Assembly (NCBI RefSeq): GCF_014192015.1
Contig: NZ_JACHXJ010000011.1
Span: 1 to 63,370, forward strand
Length of the DNA: 63,370 nt
Reading direction: 5' to 3'
Source of the DNA: Paenibacillus rhizosphaerae
Lineage (GTDB): Bacteria > Bacillota > Bacilli > Paenibacillales > Paenibacillaceae
Part shown: positions 15,161-24,236 of the stretch, piece by piece
Layout of the letters: every line of letters starts with the position of its first letter
Position numbering within the stretch: the stretch's first letter is position 1
The notes under the pieces: model-generated
Told to the model about the DNA's origin: nothing
What the model saw: the letters and a program-made list of their open reading frames with translations, nothing else
Database searches by the model: none
Position numbers and translations under genes: made by a program

Positions 15161-16459
15161 CTATTTATTGATAAAGCCTTTGTAATGGCGTTTAATCAAT
15201 TGACTTTCGATGGTCTTCATTGTATCCAATGCCACACCGATGACGATGAGCAGTGAAGTTCCCCCGATTTTCACCGAGCTCGGCAAACCGGCAAGTGTAC
15301 CGAAGCCGATCGGAAGCAGAGAAATAGCGGCCAGGAAGATGGCGCCGGTCATGGTTAACCGGGACATTACGCGGGTCAGGTATTTCTCAGTCGCTTTACC
15401 AGGACGAATGCCAGGAATGTAGCCACCGTTTTTCTTCATGTTATCAGCCATTTGGTTTGGATTCATCTGCACGAACGTGTAGAAGAAAGTGAAACCAATG
15501 ATCATCAGAACATACAGTACCATACCAAGAGGGTAGTCATATCTCAAGTTTGTTTGGATCCATTGGGCCCAAGCATGAGTTGACCAGAAGCTCGCAATAA
15601 TCGTAGGGAACTGCAGCAAGGAGACGGCGAAGATGACCGGAATAACGCCCGCAGCATTGATCTTGAGCGGAATATGCGTATTCTGTCCGCCATACATCTT
15701 GTTGCCTACCACACGTTTTGCGTACTGCACAGGAATTTTACGAATCGCCTGCTGGATGTAGATGACACCCGCAATAATCGCCACGATCACAATAAGTATG
15801 ATGATCGTCTTGAGTGTATTCATAAATACCTGACCATCTTGAATAAAGTTGGAACTCGCTGTACTCCGGATATACATCGGTATGTTAGCGACAATCCCTG
15901 CAAAAATCAGAATGGAAATACCATTACCGATTCCTTTTTCAGTAATTTGTTCACCGAGCCACATCAGGAATGCGGTACCTGCGGTCAATACGATCGCAAC
16001 GAGCACGTAATCCACGAAGGTGGCGTTGGGAATCATTTGCGTACCGTACAACCGGTTAAAACCGATGGCCATCGCAAACGACTGAATCAGGCCCAATACT
16101 ATCGTACCATAGCGTGTCAATTGCGCCGACTTCTTCTTCCCGTGCTCGCCTTGTTTAGCCCATTCGGCAAGTTTCGGGACGACATCCATCGACAACAACT
16201 GCACGATGATGGACGAGGTAATATACGGCACGATCCCGAGGGCAAAGATGGAGAACTGATGAAGCGCTCCTCCCGAGAACGTGTTTAAGAGACCAAACAA
16301 CTCGCTACCCTGCTGATTCGTTTGCTCCAGGACCGTTTTATCAACGCCTGGAACAGGTACGAATGAACCGATACGGTAAATGATCAGTACAAACAAGGTG
16401 AACAAGATTCTCTTGCGTAGGTCCTCAACCCGCCATATATTCTTCAGGGTCTTAAACAT
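15161..16459 (-). CDS. secY: protein translocase subunit SecY
   Basis: This 432-residue protein has ten predicted membrane helices and forms the core of the Sec channel. Family segments such as GIVPYITSSIIVQLL, the GGYIPGIRPGKATEKYL cytosolic loop and the final LIKRHYKGF are present. Its ATG overlaps the rplO stop by one base (TAATG), indicating translational coupling. SecE is encoded elsewhere in the window, before nusG. Confidence 0.98.
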   Translation of the reverse strand: MFKTLKNIWRVEDLRKRILFTLFVLIIYRIGSFVPVPGVDKTVLEQTNQQGSELFGLLNTFSGGALHQFSIFALGIVPYITSSIIVQLLSMDVVPKLAEWAKQGEHGKKKSAQLTRYGTIVLGLIQSFAMAIGFNRLYGTQMIPNATFVDYVLVAIVLTAGTAFLMWLGEQITEKGIGNGISILIFAGIVANIPMYIRSTASSNFIQDGQVFMNTLKTIIILIVIVAIIAGVIYIQQAIRKIPVQYAKRVVGNKMYGGQNTHIPLKINAAGVIPVIFAVSLLQFPTIIASFWSTHAWAQWIQTNLRYDYPLGMVLYVLMIIGFTFFYTFVQMNPNQMADNMKKNGGYIPGIRPGKATEKYLTRVMSRLTMTGAIFLAAISLLPIGFGTLAGLPSSVKIGGTSLLIVIGVALDTMKTIESQLIKRHYKGFINK

Positions 16460-16899
16460 TAGATCACCTCGGTTTTACCGCCGGCAGCCTCGATTTTCTC
16501 TACCGCAGATTGAGAGAACTTGTTTGCTTTTACAGTCAATTTTACGGTTACTTCGCCATTACCAAGAATTTTGATGCCGCTCTTCGTGTTTTTCACGACG
16601 CCGCTTTCCACCAAAAACTCAGGAGTTACTTCAGTACCCTCTGCAAAGCTGTTCAGTTCCTCGATGTTCACGATCGCATACTCTTTCCGCGTAGGATTAA
16701 CAAATCCACGTTTCGGCAGACGACGATACAATGGGTTTTGCCCACCTTCGAAGCCAGGACGCACACCGCCGCCAGAACGAGCGTTTTGACCTTTGTGACC
16801 ACGGCCAGATGTTTTACCAGTACCGCTACTTGTTCCACGGCCAACACGTTTGCGTTCTTTGCGGGATCCAGCAGCTGAGGAAAGTTCGTGTAACTTCAT
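16459..16899 (-). CDS. rplO: 50S ribosomal protein L15
   Basis: This 146-residue L15 begins MKLHELSSAAGSRKERKRVG and has the Gly/Arg-rich extension GRGHKGQNARSGGGVRPGFE that threads into 23S rRNA. The ATG at 16899 follows AAGGAGGTG; a slightly longer frame has no site. It lies between rpmD and secY. Confidence 0.98.
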   Translation of the reverse strand: MKLHELSSAAGSRKERKRVGRGTSSGTGKTSGRGHKGQNARSGGGVRPGFEGGQNPLYRRLPKRGFVNPTRKEYAIVNIEELNSFAEGTEVTPEFLVESGVVKNTKSGIKILGNGEVTVKLTVKANKFSQSAVEKIEAAGGKTEVI

Positions 16900-16947
16900 C
16901 GTTCGTTGCACCTCCTTAATATTTCTAGGTTAGTCTTGTCGCAAGAA

Positions 16948-17133
16948 TTAACCTTCAATTTCAGTAACAGATACCAAGTGGCTCACTTTGTTGATCATTC
17001 CGCGAATTGCAGGATTGTCGTTATGAACCACCGTCGAATTTAATTTACGCAAGCCGAGAGTTTTTACAGTCGTGCGCTGAGTTTCAGGACGGCCGATCAA
17101 ACTGCGGACGAGGGTAATTTGAAGTTTAGCCAT
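16948..17133 (-). CDS. rpmD: 50S ribosomal protein L30
   Basis: This 61-residue L30 has LQITLVRSLIGRPETQRTTV and GLRKLNSTVVHND, the normal bacterial form. It lies 12 bases after rpsE and before rplO. Confidence 0.98.
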   Translation of the reverse strand: MAKLQITLVRSLIGRPETQRTTVKTLGLRKLNSTVVHNDNPAIRGMINKVSHLVSVTEIEG

Positions 17134-17145
17134 GACATTCCCTCC

Positions 17146-17643
17146 TTAACCGAGCAGCTCTTCGACAGATTTGCCACGCAATTTGGCTACATCTTCAGCA
17201 CGCTTCAGACGGGACAAGCCCTCCAAAGTCGCGTTGACCATGTTCATGGAGTTCGAAGAACCCAAAGATTTTGTCAAGATGTCACCTACACCTGCCAGCT
17301 CCAGTACGGCACGCACAGGACCGCCGGCGATAACTCCAGTACCTTCAGACGCTGGTTTCAAAAGAACGCGTCCAGCACCAAAGTGACCAGTGACCAGGTG
17401 AGGAATTGATGTTCCAACGAGAGGAACGTGAATCAGATTTTTCTTAGCATCTTCGATGCCTTTGCGGATGGCGTCAGGAACTTCGCCTGCTTTACCGATA
17501 CCAGCACCAACCCAGCCTTTGCCGTCACCGACAACTACCAGCGCGCTGAAGCTGAAACGGCGTCCGCCTTTTACTACTTTAGCAACGCGGTTAATATTAA
17601 CCACTCTTTCAGTCAGTTCCAAAGTGTTAGGATCTACACGCAA
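17146..17643 (-). CDS. rpsE: 30S ribosomal protein S5
   Basis: This 165-residue S5 has the N-terminal double-stranded RNA-binding domain with VVKGGRRFSFSALVVVGDG, the loop region where spectinomycin resistance changes map and which looks unaltered. It also has the C-terminal domain with GTGVIAGGPVRAVLELAG. S5 acts in translational fidelity. Confidence 0.98.
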   Translation of the reverse strand: MRVDPNTLELTERVVNINRVAKVVKGGRRFSFSALVVVGDGKGWVGAGIGKAGEVPDAIRKGIEDAKKNLIHVPLVGTSIPHLVTGHFGAGRVLLKPASEGTGVIAGGPVRAVLELAGVGDILTKSLGSSNSMNMVNATLEGLSRLKRAEDVAKLRGKSVEELLG

Positions 17644-17669
17644 GTCGTTTACCTCCTTTTTAGAAATTC

Positions 17670-18038
17670 TTAGAATTCCAAGCCTGCTTCGCGAGCTGCG
17701 TCAGCCAGAGCTTGAATCCGTCCATGGTACAGGTATCCTCCGCGGTCGAATACGATCGAAGTATGACCTTTTTCTTTTGCACGCTTAGCAACGAGTTCGC
17801 CGACTTGACGAGCAGCCTCAACGCTGCCGCCGTTTTTCACGGAACTGCTAAGCTCTTTATCAACTGTAGACGCCGAAACGATGGTTACGCCAGATACGTC
17901 GTCGATCAGTTGAGCGTAGATATGTTTAGAAGAACGGAATACGTTCAAACGTGGGCGTTCAGCAGTACCTTCGATCTTCTTGCGTACACGCAGATGACGT
18001 TTGAGACGAGCTTTGTTCTTATCCTCTTTTGTAATCAT
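17670..18038 (-). CDS. rplR: 50S ribosomal protein L18
   Basis: This 122-residue L18 has the basic N-terminus MITKEDKNKARLKRHLRVRK, PRLNVFRSSKHIYAQLIDD and VFDRGGYLYHGRI. It carries 5S rRNA into the 50S subunit with L5. It lies between rplF and rpsE. Confidence 0.98.
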   Translation of the reverse strand: MITKEDKNKARLKRHLRVRKKIEGTAERPRLNVFRSSKHIYAQLIDDVSGVTIVSASTVDKELSSSVKNGGSVEAARQVGELVAKRAKEKGHTSIVFDRGGYLYHGRIQALADAAREAGLEF

Positions 18039-18122
18039 GTCTTCCCTTTCACTCCTTTCAGTTTTGCCATGACAGCTTCACTTTAAGACGCACGGGGTAA
18101 AGAAGGCTTAAGAAATAATGGC

Positions 18123-18665
18123 TTATTTCTTCTTACCTGCCTTACCTTCCTTACGGATAATGCGCTCACCTTCATACTTAATCCCTTTACCTTTGTAAGG
18201 CTCAGGTTCGCGAACGGAACGGATTTTAGCGGCGTATGCACCTACGCGCTCTTTATCGATACCGCGAACGATGATTTTCGTATTAGCAGGCACTTCGAAC
18301 TCGATGCCTGGTTCTGGAGTGATTTCAACTGGATGAGAGTAACCAACGTTCAGGACGATCTTATCTCCAGTCTTGCTTGCACGATATCCGACCCCAACCA
18401 ATTCCAGAGATTTCGAAAAGCCTTCTGTTACTCCGCTCACCATATTGTTGACAACGCTGCGGGTCGTGCCGTGAAGCGAACGATGCGCTTTGTTGTCGGA
18501 TGGGCGCTCAACGACGATTTCGTTGTTTTCTACCGTTACCTTCATGTCTTTATGAAGTTCACGAGTCAAAGATCCTTTCGGTCCTTTAACCGTAATAACG
18601 GAATTGTTCAGTGTGATATCCACACCGCTTGGTACTGCGATTGGTTTGCGACCAATACGGGACAT
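18123..18665 (-). CDS. rplF: 50S ribosomal protein L6
   Basis: This 180-residue L6 consists of two duplicated RNA-binding halves. It starts MSRIGRKPIAVPSGVDI and ends with PEPYKGKGIKYEGERIIRKE. The ATG at 18665 has AAGGAGGTG upstream. L6 sits near the sarcin-ricin loop, where elongation factors bind. Confidence 0.98.
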   Translation of the reverse strand: MSRIGRKPIAVPSGVDITLNNSVITVKGPKGSLTRELHKDMKVTVENNEIVVERPSDNKAHRSLHGTTRSVVNNMVSGVTEGFSKSLELVGVGYRASKTGDKIVLNVGYSHPVEITPEPGIEFEVPANTKIIVRGIDKERVGAYAAKIRSVREPEPYKGKGIKYEGERIIRKEGKAGKKK

Positions 18666-18695
18666 GTGTTGCACCTCCTTGTTCTGTGACGTATA

Positions 18696-19094
18696 TTACC
18701 AAACGTAGCAGACAACTTCTCCGCCAGCTTTGGATTGACGAGCTTCTTTGTCGGTCATAACTCCTTTGGATGTGGAGATAATCGCAATACCCAAACCGCC
18801 GAGGACACGAGGAATTTCGTTGCTCTTCGTGTACACGCGCAGACCTGGTTTACTGATTCTCTTCAGACCGGAGATGACGCGTTCATTGTTGGCACCGTAT
18901 TTCAGGAAAACACGGATAATCCCTTGTTTGTTGTCATCGATATATTCTGCATCACGGATGAAACCTTCACGCTTCAAAATGTCAGCGATTTGTTTTTTCA
19001 TCGTCGAAGCAGGCATTTCAACCGTTTCGTGACGCACAGTGTTGGCGTTACGAATACGAGTCAGCATATCTGCAATTGGATCAGACATAGTCAT
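18696..19094 (-). CDS. rpsH: 30S ribosomal protein S8
   Basis: This 132-residue S8 has DPIADMLTRIRNANTVRHE and the C-terminal GIAIISTSKGVMTDKEAR. S8 binds the central domain of 16S rRNA early in assembly. Two nearby ATGs (19094 and 19088) could serve. GGAGG lies 10 bases before the first. Confidence 0.98.
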   Translation of the reverse strand: MTMSDPIADMLTRIRNANTVRHETVEMPASTMKKQIADILKREGFIRDAEYIDDNKQGIIRVFLKYGANNERVISGLKRISKPGLRVYTKSNEIPRVLGGLGIAIISTSKGVMTDKEARQSKAGGEVVCYVW

Positions 19095-19127
19095 TTTGTG
19101 TGAACCTCCTTCCCGATTGTAAACTTC

Positions 19128-19313
19128 TTACCAGCTTGCTTTTTTCACGCCAGGGATCTGGCCTTTATAAGCTAATTCACGGAAACAAATTCTGCAAATT
19201 TTGAACTTTTGCAGTACCGAATGTGGACGACCGCAACGTTCGCAGCGTGTGTAAGCACGCACTTTAAACTTAGGCGTACGTTGTTGTTTTACTTTCATCG
19301 AAGTTTTTGCCAC
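19128..19313 (-). CDS. rpsN: 30S ribosomal protein S14, type Z
   Basis: This 61-residue S14 has zinc ligands CERC and CRIC, the C+ short form that is the usual housekeeping S14 in Bacillales. It lies between rplE and rpsH. Confidence 0.98.
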   Translation of the reverse strand: MAKTSMKVKQQRTPKFKVRAYTRCERCGRPHSVLQKFKICRICFRELAYKGQIPGVKKASW

Positions 19314-19359
19314 TTAGCCTGACACCTCCTAAAAATTTTCGGAGAAATGGATTTGCGAA

Positions 19360-19902
19360 TTACTTCGCAAAAGGCATTCCCAATTGAGCGAGCAGCTCGC
19401 GGGACTCTTCGTCAGTTTTAGCCGTCGTTACGATAACGATATCCATACCACGGACTTTATCAACTTTATCATACTCGATCTCAGGGAAGATCAGTTGCTC
19501 CTTGAGGCCAAGCGTGTAGTTGCCGCGTCCATCAAATGCTTTGGTAGACACGCCGTGGAAGTCACGGACACGTGGAAGGGTAACGTTGAACAATTTGTCC
19601 AGGAAGTAGTACATACGCTCTCCGCGCAGTGTTACCTTCACACCGATCGGCATATTCTCACGCAGTTTGAATCCGGCGATGGATTTTTTAGCACGAGTAA
19701 TTACCGGCTTTTGACCAGCAATCAGCTGCATATCATTGACTGCGGCATCCAGGACTTTCGAGTTGGATACGGCATCACCCACACCCATGTTGATGACAAC
19801 CTTCTCGATTTTAGGTACCTGCATTACCGTAGAATAACTGAACTTCTGCATCAAAGCAGGAGTAACTTCATTCAAAAAACGTTCTTTCATTCTTGCTGCC
19901 AT
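19360..19902 (-). CDS. rplE: 50S ribosomal protein L5
   Basis: This 180-residue L5 has FSYSTVMQVPKIEKVVINMG, ARKSIAGFKLRENMPIGVKV-type core segments and ends DEESRELLAQLGMPFAK. L5 joins the 5S rRNP with L18 and contacts P-site tRNA. AGGAGG precedes the start. Confidence 0.98.
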   Translation of the reverse strand: MAARMKERFLNEVTPALMQKFSYSTVMQVPKIEKVVINMGVGDAVSNSKVLDAAVNDMQLIAGQKPVITRAKKSIAGFKLRENMPIGVKVTLRGERMYYFLDKLFNVTLPRVRDFHGVSTKAFDGRGNYTLGLKEQLIFPEIEYDKVDKVRGMDIVIVTTAKTDEESRELLAQLGMPFAK

Positions 19903-19933
19903 GAATTATGAACCTCCTTTCTTAACGATTCGA

Positions 19934-20287
19934 TTAGTCGATAACCTCTCCGGATTTCTTCGCAACACGGACCTTTTTACCGTTATCCAGCGTTTTGTAA
20001 CCGATACGGGTTACTTTGCCGCTCTTCGGATCGATATGCATCACATTGGATACATGGATCGGTGCTTCCTGCTCGATAATTCCGCCTTGAGGGTTGGATT
20101 GGTTCGGTTTTTGGTGCTTCTTCACCATGTTCACGCCTTCGACAAGCACACGGTTTTCACGAGGATACGCTGCGATGACACGGCCTTTTTTGCCTTTGTC
20201 TTTACCGCTGATGACCATAACCGTATCTTCTTTCTTCACGTGCAGTTTGTTGCTGTGCGATTCCAGAACCTTTTTCACTTTCGGCAT
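19934..20287 (-). CDS. rplX: 50S ribosomal protein L24
   Basis: This 117-residue L24 carries a KOW motif (VKKEDTVMVISGKDKGKKGR) and GVNMVKKHQKPNQ. L24 is an assembly initiator of the 50S subunit. The spacer to rplN (20288-20363) holds two palindromes, CGGGATCCCG (20326-20335) and TGACTGCATGTCA (20304-20316). Confidence 0.98.
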   Translation of the reverse strand: MPKVKKVLESHSNKLHVKKEDTVMVISGKDKGKKGRVIAAYPRENRVLVEGVNMVKKHQKPNQSNPQGGIIEQEAPIHVSNVMHIDPKSGKVTRIGYKTLDNGKKVRVAKKSGEVID

Positions 20288-20363
20288 TTTGTTACACCTC
20301 CTATGACTGCATGTCAGCGATTTATCGGGATCCCGTAACAGCTCACTGTCCGGGAATCAGCTA

Positions 20364-20732
20364 TTAGATTACTTCCGGTGCCAAGGAAACGATTTTCATG
20401 AAATCTTTGTCGCGAAGTTCGCGAGCCACTGGTCCGAAAATACGAGTTCCGCGCGGGCTTTTGTCCTCTTTAACAACAACCGCTGCGTTTTCGTCAAAAG
20501 AGATGTAAGATCCGTCTTTGCGGCGTACAGAACGTTTCGTACGAACCACAACAGCTTTAACAACATCACCTTTTTTGACAACGCCGCCTGGTGTTGCTTG
20601 TTTGACGGAGCAAACGATCAAATCACCGATGGCTGCTGTACGACGTCCCGTACCACCCAGCACGCGGATACACATCAGTTCCTTCGCACCAGAGTTGTCA
20701 GCTACTTGAAGACGTGTAAATGGTTGAATCAT
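20364..20732 (-). CDS. rplN: 50S ribosomal protein L14
   Basis: This 122-residue L14 begins MIQPFTRLQVADNSGAKELM and ends DFMKIVSLAPEVI, the normal length. It forms an intersubunit bridge with 16S helix 14. It follows rpsQ. Confidence 0.98.
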   Translation of the reverse strand: MIQPFTRLQVADNSGAKELMCIRVLGGTGRRTAAIGDLIVCSVKQATPGGVVKKGDVVKAVVVRTKRSVRRKDGSYISFDENAAVVVKEDKSPRGTRIFGPVARELRDKDFMKIVSLAPEVI

Positions 20733-20768
20733 TGAAATTTCCTCCTTTCGGAAAAACTATCTCTATCT

Positions 20769-21035
20769 TTAGATGATAACCGCTTTTTCAACGACTTCTA
20801 CCAGTCTCCAACGTTTGTCTTTAGAGAGTGGACGAGTTTCCATGATTTTAACGGTATCTCCGATTTGTGCTGTGTTGTTCTCATCATGCGCTTTAAATTT
20901 CTTCGTGTATTTAATGCGCTTGTGGTAGAGATCATGCTTTTTGTAAGTTTCAACGGCTACAACAATGGTTTTATCCATTTTGTCACTGACAACTTTACCG
21001 ATTTGCACTTTACGAGCATTGCGTTCTTCGCTCAT
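20769..21035 (-). CDS. rpsQ: 30S ribosomal protein S17
   Basis: This 88-residue S17 has an OB-fold with VGKVVSDKMDKTIVVAV-like segments and KIMETRPLSKDKRWRLVEV. It binds 16S rRNA early in assembly. It lies between rpmC and rplN. Confidence 0.98.
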   Translation of the reverse strand: MSEERNARKVQIGKVVSDKMDKTIVVAVETYKKHDLYHKRIKYTKKFKAHDENNTAQIGDTVKIMETRPLSKDKRWRLVEVVEKAVII

Positions 21036-21079
21036 AGTTAGCCTCCTTCCTGATTACAGACGAGCACGGCTGTGATCTA

Positions 21080-21277
21080 TTAACTAATCCCAAGTTCTCT
21101 TTCACGGATGACGGTTTTAGCACGAGCTATTTCCTTGCGTACATCACGGATCCGAGTTGGGTTATCAAGCTGTCCGGTAGCCAATTGAAAACGGAGGTTA
21201 AAGAGTTCTTCTTTAAAGCCCGCAATCTTTTGCTCGATTTCTGCAGTGGTCAAGTTACGCAGATCATTAGCTTTCAT
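21080..21277 (-). CDS. rpmC: 50S ribosomal protein L29
   Basis: This 65-residue two-helix protein has MKANDLRNLTTAEIEQK and ELFNLRFQLATGQLDNP. L29 sits at the tunnel exit and is part of the trigger factor and SRP docking site. The ATG at 21277 gives the family length and overlaps the end of rplP by 11 bases, so the two are translationally coupled. Confidence 0.97.
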   Translation of the reverse strand: MKANDLRNLTTAEIEQKIAGFKEELFNLRFQLATGQLDNPTRIRDVRKEIARAKTVIRERELGIS

Positions 21278-21701
21278 TTGCTTCACCACCCAATTCTTCA
21301 CGTTTCACAAACTTCGTTTTGATCGGCAGCTTGTGGGCGGCGAGACGCATCGCTTCGCGAGCGATTTCCTCAGACACGCCTCCAAGTTCAAACATAATCT
21401 TGCCTGGTTTGACAACTGCGACCCATTTCTCAACGTTACCTTTACCGCTACCCATACGAACCTCAAGAGGTTTTTGAGTGATCGGCTTGTCAGGGAAAAT
21501 CTTAATCCATACTTTACCGCCACGCTTGATGTAACGCGTCATCGCAATACGCGCTGCTTCGATCTGACGGTTCGTGATCCAAGTTGGCTCCAGAGCTTGC
21601 AAACCGAATTCACCGAAGTTCAGTTCAGTTCCGCCTTTTGCCATACCCTTCATGTGACCGCGTTGCTGTTTGCGGTGTTTTACACGTTTTGGTACCAACA
21701 T
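21267..21701 (-). CDS. rplP: 50S ribosomal protein L16
   Basis: This 144-residue L16 begins MLVPKRVKHRKQQRGHMKG and has RQIEAARIAMTRYIKRGGK. L16 organises the A-site region of the 50S subunit. It starts 2 bases after rpsC and overlaps rpmC. Confidence 0.98.
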   Translation of the reverse strand: MLVPKRVKHRKQQRGHMKGMAKGGTELNFGEFGLQALEPTWITNRQIEAARIAMTRYIKRGGKVWIKIFPDKPITQKPLEVRMGSGKGNVEKWVAVVKPGKIMFELGGVSEEIAREAMRLAAHKLPIKTKFVKREELGGEANES

Positions 21702-21703
21702 GA

Positions 21704-22369
21704 TTAGTTGCCTCCTTCCTGAGCAGCTTGTTTCTTAGCCGTAGGAAGAACCTCTCCACGATAGATCCATACTTTTACGCCGAGACGGCCATAAGTTGTA
21801 TGCGCCTCAGCCGTACCGTAGTCGATGTCAGCACGAAGCGTATGAAGTGGAACAGTTCCTTCACTGTAGCCTTCCGAACGAGCGATCTCGGCGCCGCCAA
21901 GACGTCCGCCCACTTGAGTTTTGATTCCTTTAGCGCCTGAACGCATCGTTCTTTGGATCGCTTGTTTCAGAGCACGACGGAAAGAAACGCGGCGTTCCAA
22001 TTGCTGAGCAATGCTTTCTGCAACCAGGACAGCGTCCAGGTCAGCATGTTTAATTTCAGAGATGTTGATGTGAACTTTTTTACCGCCTGCAATTTTCGTA
22101 ACTTGGCTGCGAAGTACTTCAACTTCGGAACCACCTTTACCGATAACCATGCCTGGTTTCGCAGTGTGGATAGTGACGTTCACACGATTTGCCGCTCTCT
22201 CGATCTCAATGCGAGAAACAGCAGAATCTTTCAATTTATTTTTCAGGTATTCACGGATTTTTACATCTTCCAGCAAAAGATTACCGAAATCTTTGCCAGC
22301 ATACCATTTCGATTCCCAATCACGGATAATCCCGATACGGAGTCCGACTGGATTTACCTTTTGGCCCAC
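21704..22369 (-). CDS. rpsC: 30S ribosomal protein S3
   Basis: This 221-residue S3 begins MGQKVNPVGLRIGIIRDWES and has a KH domain with PGMVIGKGGSEVEVL, then the C-terminal GRLGGAEIARSEGYSEGTVP. S3 lies at the mRNA entry tunnel. Confidence 0.98.
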   Translation of the reverse strand: MGQKVNPVGLRIGIIRDWESKWYAGKDFGNLLLEDVKIREYLKNKLKDSAVSRIEIERAANRVNVTIHTAKPGMVIGKGGSEVEVLRSQVTKIAGGKKVHINISEIKHADLDAVLVAESIAQQLERRVSFRRALKQAIQRTMRSGAKGIKTQVGGRLGGAEIARSEGYSEGTVPLHTLRADIDYGTAEAHTTYGRLGVKVWIYRGEVLPTAKKQAAQEGGN

Positions 22370-22382
22370 ACGTTATCCCTCC

Positions 22383-22715
22383 TTATTTTTCAGATACCAC
22401 CAAAGTAATGTGGCTGGTGCGTTTATTGATCCGGCTCGCACGACCCATGGCGCGTGGACGGAATCTCTTCATTGTTGGGCCTTGGTTAACGAAAACCTGG
22501 CTCACAACCAAATTGTTAATATCCATCGAGTAGTTATGCTCAGCATTGGCGATCGCTGAGTTCAGCAGCTTCTCCACAACCAGGGAAGCCGATTTCGGAG
22601 TGTGGCGGAGAATGGCGATGGCCTCACCAACTTGCTTACCGCGGATCAAGTCAACAACGAGCTTGACTTTACGAGGAGCAATCCGAATAGATCTGGCATG
22701 TGCTTTTGCTTCCAT
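22383..22715 (-). CDS. rplV: 50S ribosomal protein L22
   Basis: This 110-residue L22 has AKAHARSIRIAPRKVKLVVD and the tunnel hairpin region QGPTMKRFRPRAMGRASRI. No deletion is seen in the hairpin that is altered in macrolide-resistant strains. Confidence 0.98.
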   Translation of the reverse strand: MEAKAHARSIRIAPRKVKLVVDLIRGKQVGEAIAILRHTPKSASLVVEKLLNSAIANAEHNYSMDINNLVVSQVFVNQGPTMKRFRPRAMGRASRINKRTSHITLVVSEK

Positions 22716-22750
22716 TTGTTTTACCTCCTCTCAAACAAAGAGCTTAGAAA

Positions 22751-23029
22751 TTATCTTCTTGTTTTCTTGTCATCGTCCGTATGACCCTTGTAGGTACGTG
22801 TTGGAGCGAATTCACCCAACTTGTGTCCTACCATGTCTTCCGTTACGTATACCGGAACGTGCTTGCGTCCGTCGTATACACCGAACGTGTGACCGATAAA
22901 TTGTGGGAAAATCGTAGAGCGACGGGACCAAGTTTTGATAACCGCCTTCTTGTTCGATTCGTTCATCACTTCTACTTTTTTCAGCAGGTACCCGTCAATG
23001 AAAGGTCCTTTTTTCAAACTGCGACTCAT
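22751..23029 (-). CDS. rpsS: 30S ribosomal protein S19
   Basis: This 92-residue S19 begins MSRSLKKGPFIDGYLLKKV and has RSTIFPQFIGHTFGVYDGRK. It lies in the 30S head with S13. The spacer to rplB contains a triloop hairpin (ATGCAC/GTGCAT, 23086-23100) directly after the rplB stop. Confidence 0.98.
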   Translation of the reverse strand: MSRSLKKGPFIDGYLLKKVEVMNESNKKAVIKTWSRRSTIFPQFIGHTFGVYDGRKHVPVYVTEDMVGHKLGEFAPTRTYKGHTDDDKKTRR

Positions 23030-23099
23030 CTATAAAATCCTCCCTTCATCCAATCTTCTCGTTACTTTCGGCACTTCACAAAGTTATGCACAGCGTGCA

Positions 23100-23930
23100 T
23101 TATTTTGTGCGGCGGCGAACGATATATTTGTCAGAAGCTTTGCCTTTTTTACGCGTTTTGTAACCAAGGGTTGGTTTGCCCCATGGAGACATTGGAGATT
23201 TACGTCCGATTGGAGCGCGGCCTTCACCACCACCGTGAGGGTGATCGTTAGGGTTCATAACTACCCCGCGAACTTCAGGACGTTGTCCGAGCCAGCGGCT
23301 GCGGCCAGCTTTACCGATTTTGATCAGCTCGTGGTCTTCGTTACCAACGGAACCGATTGTAGCACGGCAAACTTTAAGCAGTCTGCGAACTTCGCCCGAA
23401 GACAAACGTACGGATACGTATTTATCTTCTTTACCAAGAAGCTGAGCTTCGGTACCGGCAGCGCGAACCAATTGTCCGCCTTTGCCAGGCTGCAGTTCGA
23501 TGTTGTGGATAACAGTACCTACCGGAATGTTCTCCATTGGAAGTGCGTTACCGATTTTGATGTCGGCGTTAGGACCGGATTCAATTTTGTCTCCCACTTT
23601 CAGACCTTTAGGAGCGATGATGTAACGCTTCTCTCCGTCTGCATAGTGGATCAGAGCAATATTGGAAGTACGGTTCGGGTCATACTCGATCGTAGCAACG
23701 GTACCTGGTATGCCGTCTTTCGTACGTTTGAAGTCGATGATGCGGTATTTACGCTTGTGTCCGCCGCCATGGTGACGAACCGTAATTTTACCTTGGTTGT
23801 TGCGGCCAGCTGTTTTGCTGAGCGGTGCAAGCAACGATTTCTCCGGCTGATTTGTCGTGATCTCTTCAAAAGTAGACACGGACATGTTACGTCTAGCCGG
23901 GGATGTCGGCTTATACTTTTTAATAGGCAC
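23100..23930 (-). CDS. rplB: 50S ribosomal protein L2
   Basis: This 276-residue L2 begins MPIKKYKPTSPARRNMSV and has GRNNQGKITVRHHGGGHKR and NPNDHPHGGGEGR. The last segment includes the conserved His near the peptidyl transferase centre. It lies between rplW and rpsS. Confidence 0.98.
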   Translation of the reverse strand: MPIKKYKPTSPARRNMSVSTFEEITTNQPEKSLLAPLSKTAGRNNQGKITVRHHGGGHKRKYRIIDFKRTKDGIPGTVATIEYDPNRTSNIALIHYADGEKRYIIAPKGLKVGDKIESGPNADIKIGNALPMENIPVGTVIHNIELQPGKGGQLVRAAGTEAQLLGKEDKYVSVRLSSGEVRRLLKVCRATIGSVGNEDHELIKIGKAGRSRWLGQRPEVRGVVMNPNDHPHGGGEGRAPIGRKSPMSPWGKPTLGYKTRKKGKASDKYIVRRRTK

Positions 23931-23942
23931 GTGATTTCCTCC

Positions 23943-24236
23943 TTACTCTACAGATTCAAAAAACTCGAGCGCTTTGCTGTCTTTGCTCAGCGTTACGATG
24001 GCTTTTTTCCACTCGGTTGTATAACCGTTGTAGCGGCCATAACGTTTCGGCTTAGCAGGGACGCGCATTGTATTTACATTCGTTACTTTCACTTTAAAGA
24101 TCGATTCAACAGCTTGTTTGATCTCGGTCTTGTTCGCACGGATATCCACTTCAAAGGCATACTTCAAGTCGCCCATATATTCAGCCGTACGTTCAGTGAT
24201 TACTGGACGTTTGATAATATCACGAGGATCTTTCAT
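23943..24236 (-). CDS. rplW: 50S ribosomal protein L23
   Basis: This 97-residue L23 has DIIKRPVITERTAEYM and KPKRYGRYNGYTTEWKKAIV. It forms the main trigger-factor docking site at the exit tunnel. Its ATG overlaps the rplD stop by one base. Confidence 0.98.
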   Translation of the reverse strand: MKDPRDIIKRPVITERTAEYMGDLKYAFEVDIRANKTEIKQAVESIFKVKVTNVNTMRVPAKPKRYGRYNGYTTEWKKAIVTLSKDSKALEFFESVE

